Positions 9,016 through 17,231 of a stretch of DNA of 64,000 nucleotides are shown here, piece by piece; the stretch's first letter is position 1; every line of letters starts with the position of its first letter. The notes under the pieces are model-generated. The model saw only the letters and a program-made list of their open reading frames with translations, had not been told where the DNA came from and searched no databases. Source of the DNA: Bacteroidota bacterium (lineage in GTDB: Bacteria; Bacteroidota; Bacteroidia; Chitinophagales; Chitinophagaceae). The DNA lies in contig JAFDYD010000036.1 in assembly GCA_018267615.1 (NCBI GenBank), forward strand, positions 40,739 through 104,738, in the 5' to 3' direction. Made by a program: the position numbers and the translations under genes.

Positions 9016-9189
9016 ATGGCTAAGCAAGCTAAAACCGCGATTAAAACAAAAGATGCAAAGGCTGCAGCGGAAGCTAAAAACTGGACTAAAGTGATCAAGG
9101 CTGTTCGCAGTTCTAAAACTGGTGCTTATACATTTAAAGAAGCCATTGTGCACAAGGACAAGATTAAGCAGTATCTGGCTCAGAAATAA
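9016..9189 (+). CDS. DUF4295 small basic protein, probable Bacteroidota ribosomal protein
   Basis: A 57-residue, strongly basic protein (MAKQAKTAIKTKDAKAAAEA start; ends DKIKQYLAQK). It sits directly behind rpmB and rpmG with an identically styled leader (TCTCAAATTATTATC before ATG), so it is surely a real gene. It fits DUF4295, a short family confined to Bacteroidota. From memory of published Flavobacterium ribosome structure work, this family was assigned as a large-subunit protein (bL38); I cannot verify that here. A terminator follows 25 nt after the stop. Confidence 0.85.
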   Translation: MAKQAKTAIKTKDAKAAAEAKNWTKVIKAVRSSKTGAYTFKEAIVHKDKIKQYLAQK

Positions 9190-9213
9190 ATCTTAACGGG
9201 TAAGTAAGATATA

Positions 9214-9243
9214 AAGCTGTCTCAGTCGGGGCGGCTTTTTTTT
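9214..9243 (+). terminator. Terminator of the rpmB-rpmG-DUF4295 operon
   Basis: AAGCTGTCTC pairs with GGGGCGGCTT allowing G-U pairs, and is followed by eight T. It lies 25 nt after the DUF4295 stop and separates the ribosomal genes from ftsY. Confidence 0.7.
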
Positions 9244-9327
9244 ATCGCGGATGAGGTGGTTTTACGGATTTGCGAAATTGATTCAGAAGGGTTGATTGTG
9301 GTTGAAAACAATGACTTCCGTATTCTT

Positions 9328-9365
9328 CCTTGAGCCTTGTACCTTGAGCCTTGTATCGTGAACCT
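9328..9365. repeat. Single arm of CCTTGTA heptamer words
   Basis: The words CCTTGAG, CCTTGTA, CCTTGAG, CCTTGTA follow one another upstream of ftsY with a period of 7. No complementary arm is present nearby, unlike the relatives at 27421, 30772 and 42914. It may be a remnant or a nascent array. Confidence 0.7.
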
Positions 9366-9405
9366 TCTTAGCTCTTACTTGTATCTTCACTTAAATAATT
9401 ATCTG

Positions 9406-10368
9406 ATGGGTTTTTTCGATAAACTGTTTGGTAAAAAAGAAAAAGAAACGCTCAACCAGGGTTTGCAAAAAACCAAGGAAGGATTTCTTTCCAAAATAAC
9501 AAAAGCAGTAGCGGGCAAAAGTACTATTGATGAAGAAGTACTCGATAATCTCGAAGAAGCGCTGGTTGGAGCGGATGTTGGTATCGACACCACGATTCAG
9601 ATCATCGATCGTATCGAAAAAAAAGTTGCGAAGGATAAATATCTCAATACCGGGGAGCTCAACAGGATGCTGCAGGAAGAAATGGAATCGATATTGGTTG
9701 ATGGCAGCGAAAATTCATATAACAATTTTGAAAGCGCTTTATCAGCGAAGCCGTATGTTATTCTTGTGGTTGGTGTAAACGGCGTTGGCAAAACAACTAC
9801 CATCGGTAAGCTCGCATATAATTTCAAAAAAGCTGGAAAATCTGTGTTGCTTGGAGCTGCTGATACTTTTCGCGCCGCCGCCGTTGATCAACTAACGGTA
9901 TGGAGTGAGCGCGTTGGCGTTCCAATCGTAAAACAGGGTATGGGCGCTGATCCGGCGTCGGTTGCATTTGATACTGTTCAAAGTGGAATGTCAAAAGGTG
10001 CAGATATCATTATTATTGATACAGCGGGAAGGCTTCACAACAAAGCGCATTTGATGGAAGAACTCAGCAAAATAAAAAGAGTCATCAAAAAAATATATCC
10101 TGAAGCTCCTCACGAAGTGTTATTGGTTTTGGATGGGTCCACTGGACAAAACGCATTGGAGCAAGCAAAACAATTCACTGCGGCTACAGAAGTTTCTGCA
10201 TTGGCGATCACTAAACTGGATGGAACAGCCAAAGGTGGTGTTGTACTGGCAATTGCCAATCAATTTAAAATACCTGTCAAATTTATCGGCGTCGGTGAAA
10301 AAATGGAAGATCTGCTTATCTTCAATAAGCATGAATTTGTAGACAGCTTATTCAGTCTCGAAAAATAA
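9406..10368 (+). CDS. ftsY: Signal recognition particle receptor FtsY
   Basis: Membrane-associated SRP receptor GTPase that docks ribosome-nascent chain complexes for co-translational insertion. 320 residues from the ATG at 9406 (MGFFDKLFGKKEKETL); the in-frame extension upstream runs through the CCTTGTA repeat and is rejected. It has a short basic N-terminal segment instead of a long acidic A domain, then the N domain and a G domain with the P-loop VGVNGVGKTTTIGKLA, DTFRAAAVDQL, DTAGRLHNKAHLMEEL and TKLDGTAKGG. In Bacteroidota ftsY commonly sits between the small ribosomal genes and rimO, as here, except that nhaA intervenes. Confidence 0.97.
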   Translation: MGFFDKLFGKKEKETLNQGLQKTKEGFLSKITKAVAGKSTIDEEVLDNLEEALVGADVGIDTTIQIIDRIEKKVAKDKYLNTGELNRMLQEEMESILVDGSENSYNNFESALSAKPYVILVVGVNGVGKTTTIGKLAYNFKKAGKSVLLGAADTFRAAAVDQLTVWSERVGVPIVKQGMGADPASVAFDTVQSGMSKGADIIIIDTAGRLHNKAHLMEELSKIKRVIKKIYPEAPHEVLLVLDGSTGQNALEQAKQFTAATEVSALAITKLDGTAKGGVVLAIANQFKIPVKFIGVGEKMEDLLIFNKHEFVDSLFSLEK

Positions 10369-10387
10369 TTATCTGCGAGTGAGAAAA

Positions 10388-11581
10388 TCATTTCTCGATA
10401 TATTTTCGATTGCCACTTAGGAACAAGGTAATCATGCCAATGGCGACAGCAATCGATGAAGCGGCGAGCACAGCAATTTTGGAATCTTCTATCAGACTCG
10501 TACTTTCGATAAAAGCAAGATTGGTAATAAATATTGACATCGTAAAACCTATTCCCGCAAGTGCTCCTACACCTGCCAATAATTTCCAATTCATATTTTC
10601 CGGAAGCGAACACCATTTTAGCTGAACGGCTATCATGCAAAAAATAAAAATACCGAGAGGCTTACCGGCTACAAGTCCGACGATAATTCCCAAACTATTA
10701 TTTGAAAATAGATGATTGGCCCATCCGGTATCAAGATGCAAACCCGTATTCGCCAATGCAAAAAGAGGAACGATTATAAAATTTACAGGCTTGTGTAATG
10801 CATGCTGCAACCGATATGAAGGATGTTTTTCATTATTTTTTCTGAAAGGAATAGCGAAAGCAAGCAGTACGCCACTGATAGTTGCATGTACTCCGGATTT
10901 AAGCATGAAATACCACATAAAAATTCCTGCTATGATATAAATCCAAAGTTTGAAAACATTCAACCTGTTCAGGACGATCAGGAAAATGAAAATTCCCAGA
11001 GCAATAGCGAGATTGATGATAGAAAAACTTTTTGTATAAAAAATGGCAATGATAATAACTGCGCCCAAATCATCGATGATAGCAAGTGCAGTTAAAAATA
11101 TTTTGATGGAAGGTGGAACCCTGTTTCCCAGCAACGCTAATATTCCCAATGAAAACGCGATGTCTGTCGCCATTGGAATACCGATCCCGCTTTGCATTGC
11201 GGTACCATGATTGAAAAGGAAATGAATCAACGCAGGAATAGTCATTCCACCAATAGCGGCTACAACCGGCAGTAATGCATTTTTGAAGTCAGATAATTCT
11301 CCGATATATAATTCACGCTCGATCTCAAGTCCCACCATTAAAAAAAAGATTGCCATCAATCCGTCGTTTATCCATTCCTCGATAGAATAATCAAGATGTA
11401 TATTTTCAAACGAAAGATTTAATGGCGAGAGCCAAAAGCGATGATATGCGTCTCCCAATCCGCTATTGGCAATGACCATTGATAAAACAGTGCATATAAT
11501 TAGAATCAAGCCACCGGCTTTTTCACTTTCGAAAAAGTCTTTAAACGCATTGCTTAATATGAAACCTGGAGTACTTGCCAT
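10388..11581 (-). CDS. nhaA: Na+/H+ antiporter NhaA
   Basis: Inner-membrane sodium/proton antiporter for sodium and alkaline pH homeostasis. The start at 11581 (MASTPGFILSNAF) gives 397 residues, the usual family length; an upstream in-frame start exists at 11614. About 12 hydrophobic helices can be read. The ion-binding region is visible: MATDIAFSLGILALLG and AIIDDLGAVIIIAIFYT, which carry the paired aspartates of helix V. The GGMTIPALIH segment and the C-terminal LAGVGALAGIGFTMSIFI are also typical. It lies on the strand opposite to ftsY and rimO and converges on ftsY with only 19 nt between the stops. Confidence 0.96.
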   Translation of the reverse strand: MASTPGFILSNAFKDFFESEKAGGLILIICTVLSMVIANSGLGDAYHRFWLSPLNLSFENIHLDYSIEEWINDGLMAIFFLMVGLEIERELYIGELSDFKNALLPVVAAIGGMTIPALIHFLFNHGTAMQSGIGIPMATDIAFSLGILALLGNRVPPSIKIFLTALAIIDDLGAVIIIAIFYTKSFSIINLAIALGIFIFLIVLNRLNVFKLWIYIIAGIFMWYFMLKSGVHATISGVLLAFAIPFRKNNEKHPSYRLQHALHKPVNFIIVPLFALANTGLHLDTGWANHLFSNNSLGIIVGLVAGKPLGIFIFCMIAVQLKWCSLPENMNWKLLAGVGALAGIGFTMSIFITNLAFIESTSLIEDSKIAVLAASSIAVAIGMITLFLSGNRKYIEK

Positions 11582-11708
11582 AAATATCGATGATCGAAGA
11601 TAACCAATATGCAATTTTTAAAAATCATCATACTGTCACAAGAAAAATAATAGGAATTCTTCTTCTGTTTTAACCTTGTTCCATTCAATCCTTTCATCCG
11701 GGTTTATG

Positions 11709-11716
11709 TATCTTTG
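11709..11716 (+). promoter_or_regulatory. Candidate -7 box for rimO
   Basis: TATCTTTG matches TAnnTTTG exactly and ends 7 nt before the rimO ATG at 11724, implying a very short or leaderless transcript. No good -33 TTG at the expected distance is seen. Confidence 0.4.
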
Positions 11717-11723
11717 CATCCGC

Positions 11724-13031
11724 ATGAAAACAAAGACGCTCAAGAGGGACAAAGTGAACATCATTACACTTGGCTGCAGTAAAAATATGGTTGACAGCGA
11801 AGTACTGAGTGCGCAATTACATGCGAACGATATCGAGGCGGTTCATGAAAATAAAAACCGGGATCACAATATCGTTGTCGTAAACACTTGTGGATTTATT
11901 GACAAAGCAAAAGAAGAATCTGTGAATACAATTTTATCCCAGGTGGACCTCAAAAAAAAAGGAAAACTCGATAAGGTTTTTGTCACAGGATGTCTGAGTC
12001 AGCGTTATCGCGATGATCTTGAAAAAGAAATTCCTGAAGTAGATGCCTGGTTCGGCACTTTAGAATTACCGTTAATATTGAAGCAATTTGAAGCGGACTA
12101 CAAAACGGAATTGGTAGGCGAAAGGTTATTAGCTACTCCTAAACATTATGCATACCTGAAAATTGCCGAGGGTTGTAATCGGACTTGCGCCTTTTGTGCA
12201 ATTCCTTTAATGCGTGGACAACATATCAGTAAATCAATCGAGGATTTGGTAAAAGAAGCAGAGGGCCTGGTAAGAAAAGGAGTAAAAGAAGTAATGCTGA
12301 TCGCGCAGGAGTTGACTTATTATGGATTGGATCTCTATAAAAAAAGAATGCTGCCAGAATTATTGCATCGTCTTGCAGAGGTGAAGGGACTGGAATGGAT
12401 CAGGCTGCATTATGCATATCCTTCTAAATTCCCTCTTGAAATAATCGATGTGATGCGCGAAAGGGAGAATATCTGTAATTACCTGGATATGCCATTGCAA
12501 CATGCGAGCGACAATATGCTCAAAGCGATGCGCCGTCAAATCACACGTGCAGAAATGACGGACCTGATTCATGCAATTCGTGAGAAAATTCCCGGAATTT
12601 GTTTGAGAACAACATTAATCGCCGGCTTTCCCGGCGAGAAAGAAGAAGATGTGGAAGCAGTGAAGGAATTTTTGCAGCAGCATAGATTCGACCGGGTTGG
12701 AATTTTTTCGTATTCTCATGAGGAAGGAACAAGTGCTTTTGATTTGAGGGATGATGTACCTGCCGATGAAAAAGAAAAAAGAGCACAGGAAATTATGGAA
12801 GTGCAGCAAGAAATCTCCTATGAAAAAAACCAGGAAAAAATTGGAAAGGTATTCAAAACAATCATTGATAAAAAAGAAGCCGGACGTTACCTGGGCCGTA
12901 CAGAATTTGATTCTGTCGAAGTAGACAATGAAGTAATCATACATTCTGATAAAAAAATTCCCATTGGCGATTTTGTCAATGTGAAAATCACCAAGGCTTA
13001 TGATTACGATATTGAAGGAATTGTTGTTTAA
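11724..13031 (+). CDS. rimO: Ribosomal protein S12 methylthiotransferase RimO
   Basis: Radical-SAM enzyme that adds a methylthio group to an aspartate of ribosomal protein S12. From the ATG at 11724 it has 435 residues. Order: N-terminal UPF0004/MTTase domain with VNIITLGCSKNMVDSEVLSA and NTCGFIDKAKEES plus TGCLSQRYRDDL (three cysteines for the second cluster), the radical-SAM core with AEGCNRTCAFCAIPLMRG (CxxxCxxC at about residue 150), and a C-terminal TRAM domain from about residue 375. NTCGFID and the length favour RimO over MiaB. The next gene starts 34 nt later. Confidence 0.96.
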   Translation: MKTKTLKRDKVNIITLGCSKNMVDSEVLSAQLHANDIEAVHENKNRDHNIVVVNTCGFIDKAKEESVNTILSQVDLKKKGKLDKVFVTGCLSQRYRDDLEKEIPEVDAWFGTLELPLILKQFEADYKTELVGERLLATPKHYAYLKIAEGCNRTCAFCAIPLMRGQHISKSIEDLVKEAEGLVRKGVKEVMLIAQELTYYGLDLYKKRMLPELLHRLAEVKGLEWIRLHYAYPSKFPLEIIDVMRERENICNYLDMPLQHASDNMLKAMRRQITRAEMTDLIHAIREKIPGICLRTTLIAGFPGEKEEDVEAVKEFLQQHRFDRVGIFSYSHEEGTSAFDLRDDVPADEKEKRAQEIMEVQQEISYEKNQEKIGKVFKTIIDKKEAGRYLGRTEFDSVEVDNEVIIHSDKKIPIGDFVNVKITKAYDYDIEGIVV

Positions 13032-13065
13032 AATAATGTTTCGGTATTTTTGAAAAAAACCGGAT

Positions 13066-13980
13066 ATGTCTTTTGAATGGAAAGGAGTTTTTCCAGCGCT
13101 GATCACTCCTCTATCAGCCGATGATACGCTGGACATGAAAATGTTTGATAGCAACTTGTCCGCGCAACTAGATGCAGGTGTGGATGGAATCATTATCGGC
13201 GGATCGCTTGGGGAAGCGAGTAGCATTACTACAGAAGAAAAAGAAAAACTTGTAAAATTTTCTATCGAAAAAACCGGCAATAAATTTCCGGTGTTGCTCA
13301 ATATCGCCGAGGGCTCTACAAAAGAAGCCATTCGCCAAGCAGATTTCGCAAAGAAATGGGGCGCAGCCGGTCTGATGCTTCTTCCCCCAATGAGATATAA
13401 AGCCGATGAGCGGGAAACCGTTGCTTATTTCAAACAAGTGGCTGCTTCTACCGATCTTCCGATCATGCTTTATAACAATCCTGTTGATTATAAAATTGAA
13501 ATTACTCCGGATATGTTTGACGAGTTGGCTGTTTGTGAAAATATCCAGGCAGTCAAGGAATCCACGCGCGACGTGTCGAATGTAACGCGCATGCGTAACC
13601 GCTTTGGAGAGCGGTTTAAAATTCTTTGTGGAGTTGATACCATTGTGCTAGAAGAATTGATGATGGGTGCACATGGATGGGTAGCGGGATTGGTCAATGC
13701 TTTTCCAAAAGAAACCGTCGCCATCTACAGGCTTGTAAAAGCCGGCCGGATTCAGGAAGCCAGGGAAATATACCGATGGTTCATGCCATTACTTGAACTC
13801 GACATTCACCCGAAACTTGTTCAGTATATCAAACTCGCTGCGTCTATAACGGGATTGGGAACAGAGATTGTTCGTTCACCCCGACTTATCCTTACCGGAG
13901 AAGAAAGAAAGCGGGTCGTGAAAATTATAGAAGAGGGAATTGCATCAAGGCCGGTTTTACCGGATTATCTTAACTTGTAA
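13066..13980 (+). CDS. DHDPS-family lyase, probable pyrroline-4-hydroxy-2-carboxylate deaminase
   Basis: A 304-residue member of the dihydrodipicolinate synthase/N-acetylneuraminate lyase TIM-barrel family. The Schiff-base lysine is in AVKESTRDV (about residue 163) and the catalytic tyrosine in MLYNNPVDYKIE (about 135); GGSLGEASSIT replaces the GTTGE loop of true DapA. Context decides the role: the next genes encode an alpha-ketoglutarate semialdehyde dehydrogenase and a hydroxyproline/proline-racemase-type epimerase. In that pathway this family converts 1-pyrroline-4-hydroxy-2-carboxylate to alpha-ketoglutarate semialdehyde. A lysine-pathway DapA is the alternative but less likely. Confidence 0.8.
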   Translation: MSFEWKGVFPALITPLSADDTLDMKMFDSNLSAQLDAGVDGIIIGGSLGEASSITTEEKEKLVKFSIEKTGNKFPVLLNIAEGSTKEAIRQADFAKKWGAAGLMLLPPMRYKADERETVAYFKQVAASTDLPIMLYNNPVDYKIEITPDMFDELAVCENIQAVKESTRDVSNVTRMRNRFGERFKILCGVDTIVLEELMMGAHGWVAGLVNAFPKETVAIYRLVKAGRIQEAREIYRWFMPLLELDIHPKLVQYIKLAASITGLGTEIVRSPRLILTGEERKRVVKIIEEGIASRPVLPDYLNL

Positions 13981-14065
13981 AAAATAAAACAAGGGCTTAT
14001 CGGATGCTGTTTTATTTTGAAGTTGATTGATATCGTTTAATATTTTACCAGTAAACAAATAAAAT

Positions 14066-15550
14066 ATGTTCAAAGACGCGACCGTTGCGGAAATAGATAT
14101 TGTGTTGCAGAAATCATGGAAAGCATTTCATCAATACCGGAAATTATCGTTGAAGCAGCGCGCAGATTTTATGCGCGCGATAGCAACAGAGATGGAAGCG
14201 TTGGGTGATGAGTTGCTCACCACTTGTGCCGCCGAAACAAATCTACCTGAAGCGAGATTGCGTAACGAAAGAGCGCGTACGATTTTTCAATTACAAAGTT
14301 ATGCGGACGCATGCGAACGTGGAGAGTGGTTGGAAGCAAGGATTGATACTGCCATCGCCGATAAAACACCACCGAAACCAGATCTTCGAAAAATGCTGAT
14401 ACCAATGGGACCTGTTGTGGTTTTTGGTGCGAGTAATTTTCCATTCGCATATTCTACCGCGGGCGGAGATACAGCATGTGCACTGGCCGCTGGTTGTCCT
14501 GTCGTTGTAAAAGCACATCCAGCACATGCAGCCACTTCAGAGTTGGTAGCAAAAGCAATTTTTAGGGCTGCAGAAAAAAATAAAATGCCGGATGGAATTT
14601 TTGCGCATGTGCATGGTGTTGGTTTTGAAGTAGGCAAAGCTTTGGTAACACATAATTATACAAAAGCGGTCGGTTTCACTGGTTCTTATGTCGGCGGCAA
14701 AGCTTTATTTGATTGGGCCAATCAACGCAAGGAACCAATTCCTGTGTTTGCAGAAATGGGAAGTATAAATCCTGTTTTCTTATTTCCGGAAAAATTAGAA
14801 CAGTCGGCAGCAGATGTTGCAAAATTATATGCGGGTTCAATTACACTAGGTACCGGCCAATTTTGCACCAACCCGGGATTAATTATCGGAATACAAAGCA
14901 AAGCGCTCGATGAGTTTATCAGCACATTGGGAAATGAAGTAAAAAGAATAGCGCCCGGCACTATGCTTCATCCCGGTATTGCAAAAGCATATTCAGAAAA
15001 GCGCAAGGCTGCGATTTCGCAACCAGGTGTGGACACTGTTGCGGTTAGCGAGTCCGAAGCGAGTAGTAACCAAGGCGCGCCCACTATTGCTTCAGCAAGT
15101 GGACAGGCATTTTTAAATAATCCCGTTTTACACCAGGAAGTATTCGGTCCTTATTCAATCGTGATCAAATGCAAAGACCTGCAAGAAATGGCAGAAGTTG
15201 CTAAGCATACCGAAGGACAATTGACTTGTACATTAATGGCAACGGAGACGGATATACGAAATAATGAAGAGTTGGTAGAGACGATAAAAAATATTTGCGG
15301 CAGATTTATTTTGAATGGAGTACCAACAGGTGTGGAAGTCTGCCTGAGTATGCAACACGGCGGTCCGTTTCCTGCAACAACAGACAGTCGCTTTACTTCT
15401 GTAGGCGCAGACGGAATCAAACGTTTTGCGAGGCCTATTAGTTTTCAAGGATGGCCAGACAGTTTGCTACCCGACGAATTGAAAAATGGAAACCCGTTGA
15501 AAATATGGCGCACTGTGAACGACCGGGTGACAAAAGATAATATATCCTAA
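14066..15550 (+). CDS. Aldehyde dehydrogenase, probable alpha-ketoglutarate semialdehyde dehydrogenase
   Basis: NAD(P)-dependent oxidation of 2-oxoglutarate semialdehyde to 2-oxoglutarate. 494 residues, an ALDH-superfamily protein of normal length. The catalytic cysteine lies in GTGQFCTNPGL (about residue 266), the general-base glutamate in PVFAEMGSINPVF (about 228), and the coenzyme-binding GFTGSYVGGKALFD upstream of it. The text PMGPVVVFGASNFPFAYSTAGGDTA is typical of the KGSADH subgroup. It starts 86 nt after the DHDPS-family gene on the same strand and fits the last step of hydroxyproline breakdown. Confidence 0.85.
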   Translation: MFKDATVAEIDIVLQKSWKAFHQYRKLSLKQRADFMRAIATEMEALGDELLTTCAAETNLPEARLRNERARTIFQLQSYADACERGEWLEARIDTAIADKTPPKPDLRKMLIPMGPVVVFGASNFPFAYSTAGGDTACALAAGCPVVVKAHPAHAATSELVAKAIFRAAEKNKMPDGIFAHVHGVGFEVGKALVTHNYTKAVGFTGSYVGGKALFDWANQRKEPIPVFAEMGSINPVFLFPEKLEQSAADVAKLYAGSITLGTGQFCTNPGLIIGIQSKALDEFISTLGNEVKRIAPGTMLHPGIAKAYSEKRKAAISQPGVDTVAVSESEASSNQGAPTIASASGQAFLNNPVLHQEVFGPYSIVIKCKDLQEMAEVAKHTEGQLTCTLMATETDIRNNEELVETIKNICGRFILNGVPTGVEVCLSMQHGGPFPATTDSRFTSVGADGIKRFARPISFQGWPDSLLPDELKNGNPLKIWRTVNDRVTKDNIS

Positions 15551-15564
15551 AATTTTTTTTCAAA

Positions 15565-16011
15565 ATGTGGACATGCCCACGCTGCGGTCGGCAATTTAAA
15601 AACGTAAACCAATCACATGGTTGCCGGCTGATCGACAAAGAGCAACTTTTTGCGAAGCGCCCGGCAGTATTGAAAACGGTTTATAAAAAAATTGTTTCTA
15701 TGGTAAAACCGTTGGGCGAATTCAGGGAAGAAACTGTACCTCCTGATGTGATTTTTTTCAAAACGACTTCCACTTTTCTTGCAGTCAAAGTCAAAACCGA
15801 TCATTTGGAAATAGAATTTTTCCTGGATCACCTGGATAATGCTCCTGTTATATCCAAACATTTACAGACTTCTGCGCATCGTGTAGTGCATATTGTTCCG
15901 GTAGATAGCATCGATGAAATCAACACGCAGATGAAAAAATGGATAACACGATCTTATCAACTTATATCTTCAAAAAAAATAAAAAATAAAATCAATATTG
16001 TTGATGAGTGA
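15565..16011 (+). CDS. DUF5655-like protein with N-terminal zinc-ribbon motif
   Basis: A 148-residue protein of unknown function that resembles DUF5655. It starts with a compact metal-site motif, MWTCPRCGRQF followed by SHGC (CxxC and HxC), and continues with an alpha/beta domain containing KTTSTFLAVKVKTDHLEIEFFL and SAHRVVHIVPVDSID. It begins 15 nt after the aldehyde dehydrogenase and its end overlaps the epimerase start by 8 nt, so it is transcribed with the hydroxyproline genes and perhaps translationally coupled. No known enzyme of that pathway has this form; a regulatory or nucleic-acid-binding role is only a guess. Confidence 0.7.
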   Translation: MWTCPRCGRQFKNVNQSHGCRLIDKEQLFAKRPAVLKTVYKKIVSMVKPLGEFREETVPPDVIFFKTTSTFLAVKVKTDHLEIEFFLDHLDNAPVISKHLQTSAHRVVHIVPVDSIDEINTQMKKWITRSYQLISSKKIKNKINIVDE

Positions 16012-17059
16012 AGAATATATTTTACCGGTGAATGAAAATGGAATTGATTTTTCCTGCATCGATGCACACACTTGCGGTAACCCGGTGAGACTGGTAACCA
16101 GCGGAGCTCCGGTTCTCGAAGGCAGGGACATGAGCGAGAAGCGTCTTTATTTCATGAAGCATTATGATTGGATCCGCAAGGGACTTATGTTTGAACCGCG
16201 TGGTCATGATATGATGAGTGGAAGTATTTTATATGCTCCGCATGATCCGCAAAATGATATGGCGGTTTTATTTATTGAAACAAGCGGATGCTTACCGATG
16301 TGTGGACATGGAACAATTGGGACAATCACGATTGCTATTGAAGAAGGTTTGATTCGTCCAAAAACGCCTGGCGTGGTGCGTCTCGAAACTCCGGCAGGAT
16401 TAATCGTAGCAGAGTATAGTTCAGAAGATTTTTCGGAAAAAAATATTTTCGGCAAAGTAAAAAAAGTAAAATTGACAAATGTGCCGTCGTGGTTGGCCGC
16501 TGAAAATATTGAAATTGATTGTCCGGGATTAGGGATTTTGCGAATCGATATTTCTTATGGAGGGAATTTTTACGCAATCATCGACCAGCAAAAAAATTTT
16601 TCCGGATTGGAGAACTACCAGGCTGATCAATTAATTCATTGGAGCCGGATCATTCGAAAAAAAATTAACGAACAGCATCAGTTTGTTCATCCCGAAAATC
16701 CTGCGATTAAAAACTGCTCACATATTTTATGGGCAGGTGCTGTGTTAGACAAAAACTCCACCGCGCGCAATGCAGTTTTTTATGGAGACAAAGCAATCGA
16801 TCGTTCGCCCTGCGGCACGGGTACATCTGCAAGAATGGCTCAATGGTTTGCCAAAGGAAAATTGAAAGAAGGAGATGAGTTTATTCATGAAAGTATTATT
16901 GGTTCAAAATTTTCGGGCAAGGTTGAGAAGATCACAGCGGTTGCGGGAAAACCGGCGATCATTCCAAGTATTGAAGGTTGGGCGAGAGTGTATGGTCGCA
17001 ATGTGATTAATATAAATCCTCAGGATGATCCATATGCTTTTGGATTCCAAGTGATATAG
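16004..17059 (+). CDS. Proline-racemase-family protein, probable 4-hydroxyproline 2-epimerase
   Basis: Converts trans-4-hydroxy-L-proline to cis-4-hydroxy-D-proline by a two-base mechanism. 351 residues. The ATG at 16004 is chosen over an in-frame TTG two codons upstream. Both active-site cysteines of the epimerase subgroup are seen: SGCLPMCGHGTIG (cysteine at about 98) and DRSPCGTGTSARMA (about 269), together with FSCIDAHTCGNPVRLV at the N-terminus. A Thr in the second site would mean a dehydratase, so the Cys pair supports epimerase. Last gene of the hydroxyproline set; the FAD-dependent D-hydroxyproline dehydrogenase expected for the second step is not in the window. Confidence 0.85.
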   Translation: MSEEYILPVNENGIDFSCIDAHTCGNPVRLVTSGAPVLEGRDMSEKRLYFMKHYDWIRKGLMFEPRGHDMMSGSILYAPHDPQNDMAVLFIETSGCLPMCGHGTIGTITIAIEEGLIRPKTPGVVRLETPAGLIVAEYSSEDFSEKNIFGKVKKVKLTNVPSWLAAENIEIDCPGLGILRIDISYGGNFYAIIDQQKNFSGLENYQADQLIHWSRIIRKKINEQHQFVHPENPAIKNCSHILWAGAVLDKNSTARNAVFYGDKAIDRSPCGTGTSARMAQWFAKGKLKEGDEFIHESIIGSKFSGKVEKITAVAGKPAIIPSIEGWARVYGRNVININPQDDPYAFGFQVI

Positions 17060-17087
17060 GTGATGGATGTTTGAATTGATTGGTTAA

Positions 17088-17150
17088 TTCTTTGCGCTTT
17101 TGCGTCTTTGCGTGAAGATTTTTCACGCAAAGACGCAAAAGCGCAAAGAA
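17088..17150. repeat. Perfect 29-bp inverted repeat of CTTTGCGT octamers
   Basis: Arms 17088-17116 and 17122-17150 are perfectly complementary over 29 bp with a 5-nt loop GATTT. The arm reads CTTTGCGC, TTTTGCGT, CTTTGCGT. Twenty-six of the arm bases are identical to those at 32998-33057. An outer, less exact complementarity (GTTTGAATTGATT / TCAACTCAAAC) extends the fold to about 17069-17161. It sits between two rightward genes. Confidence 0.95.
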
Positions 17151-17231
17151 TCAACTCAAACACTTTTTACCTAATTTTACGTCCGTTTTGAACAAGACAT
17201 AAATTTTATTGTTAACGCATCAAATCCTTTT

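Noticed and set aside
13066..13980. dapA (lysine biosynthesis)
   Set aside because: The lysine and tyrosine catalytic residues are shared by the whole family, but the loop GGSLGEASSIT and the neighbouring epimerase and semialdehyde dehydrogenase favour hydroxyproline catabolism.
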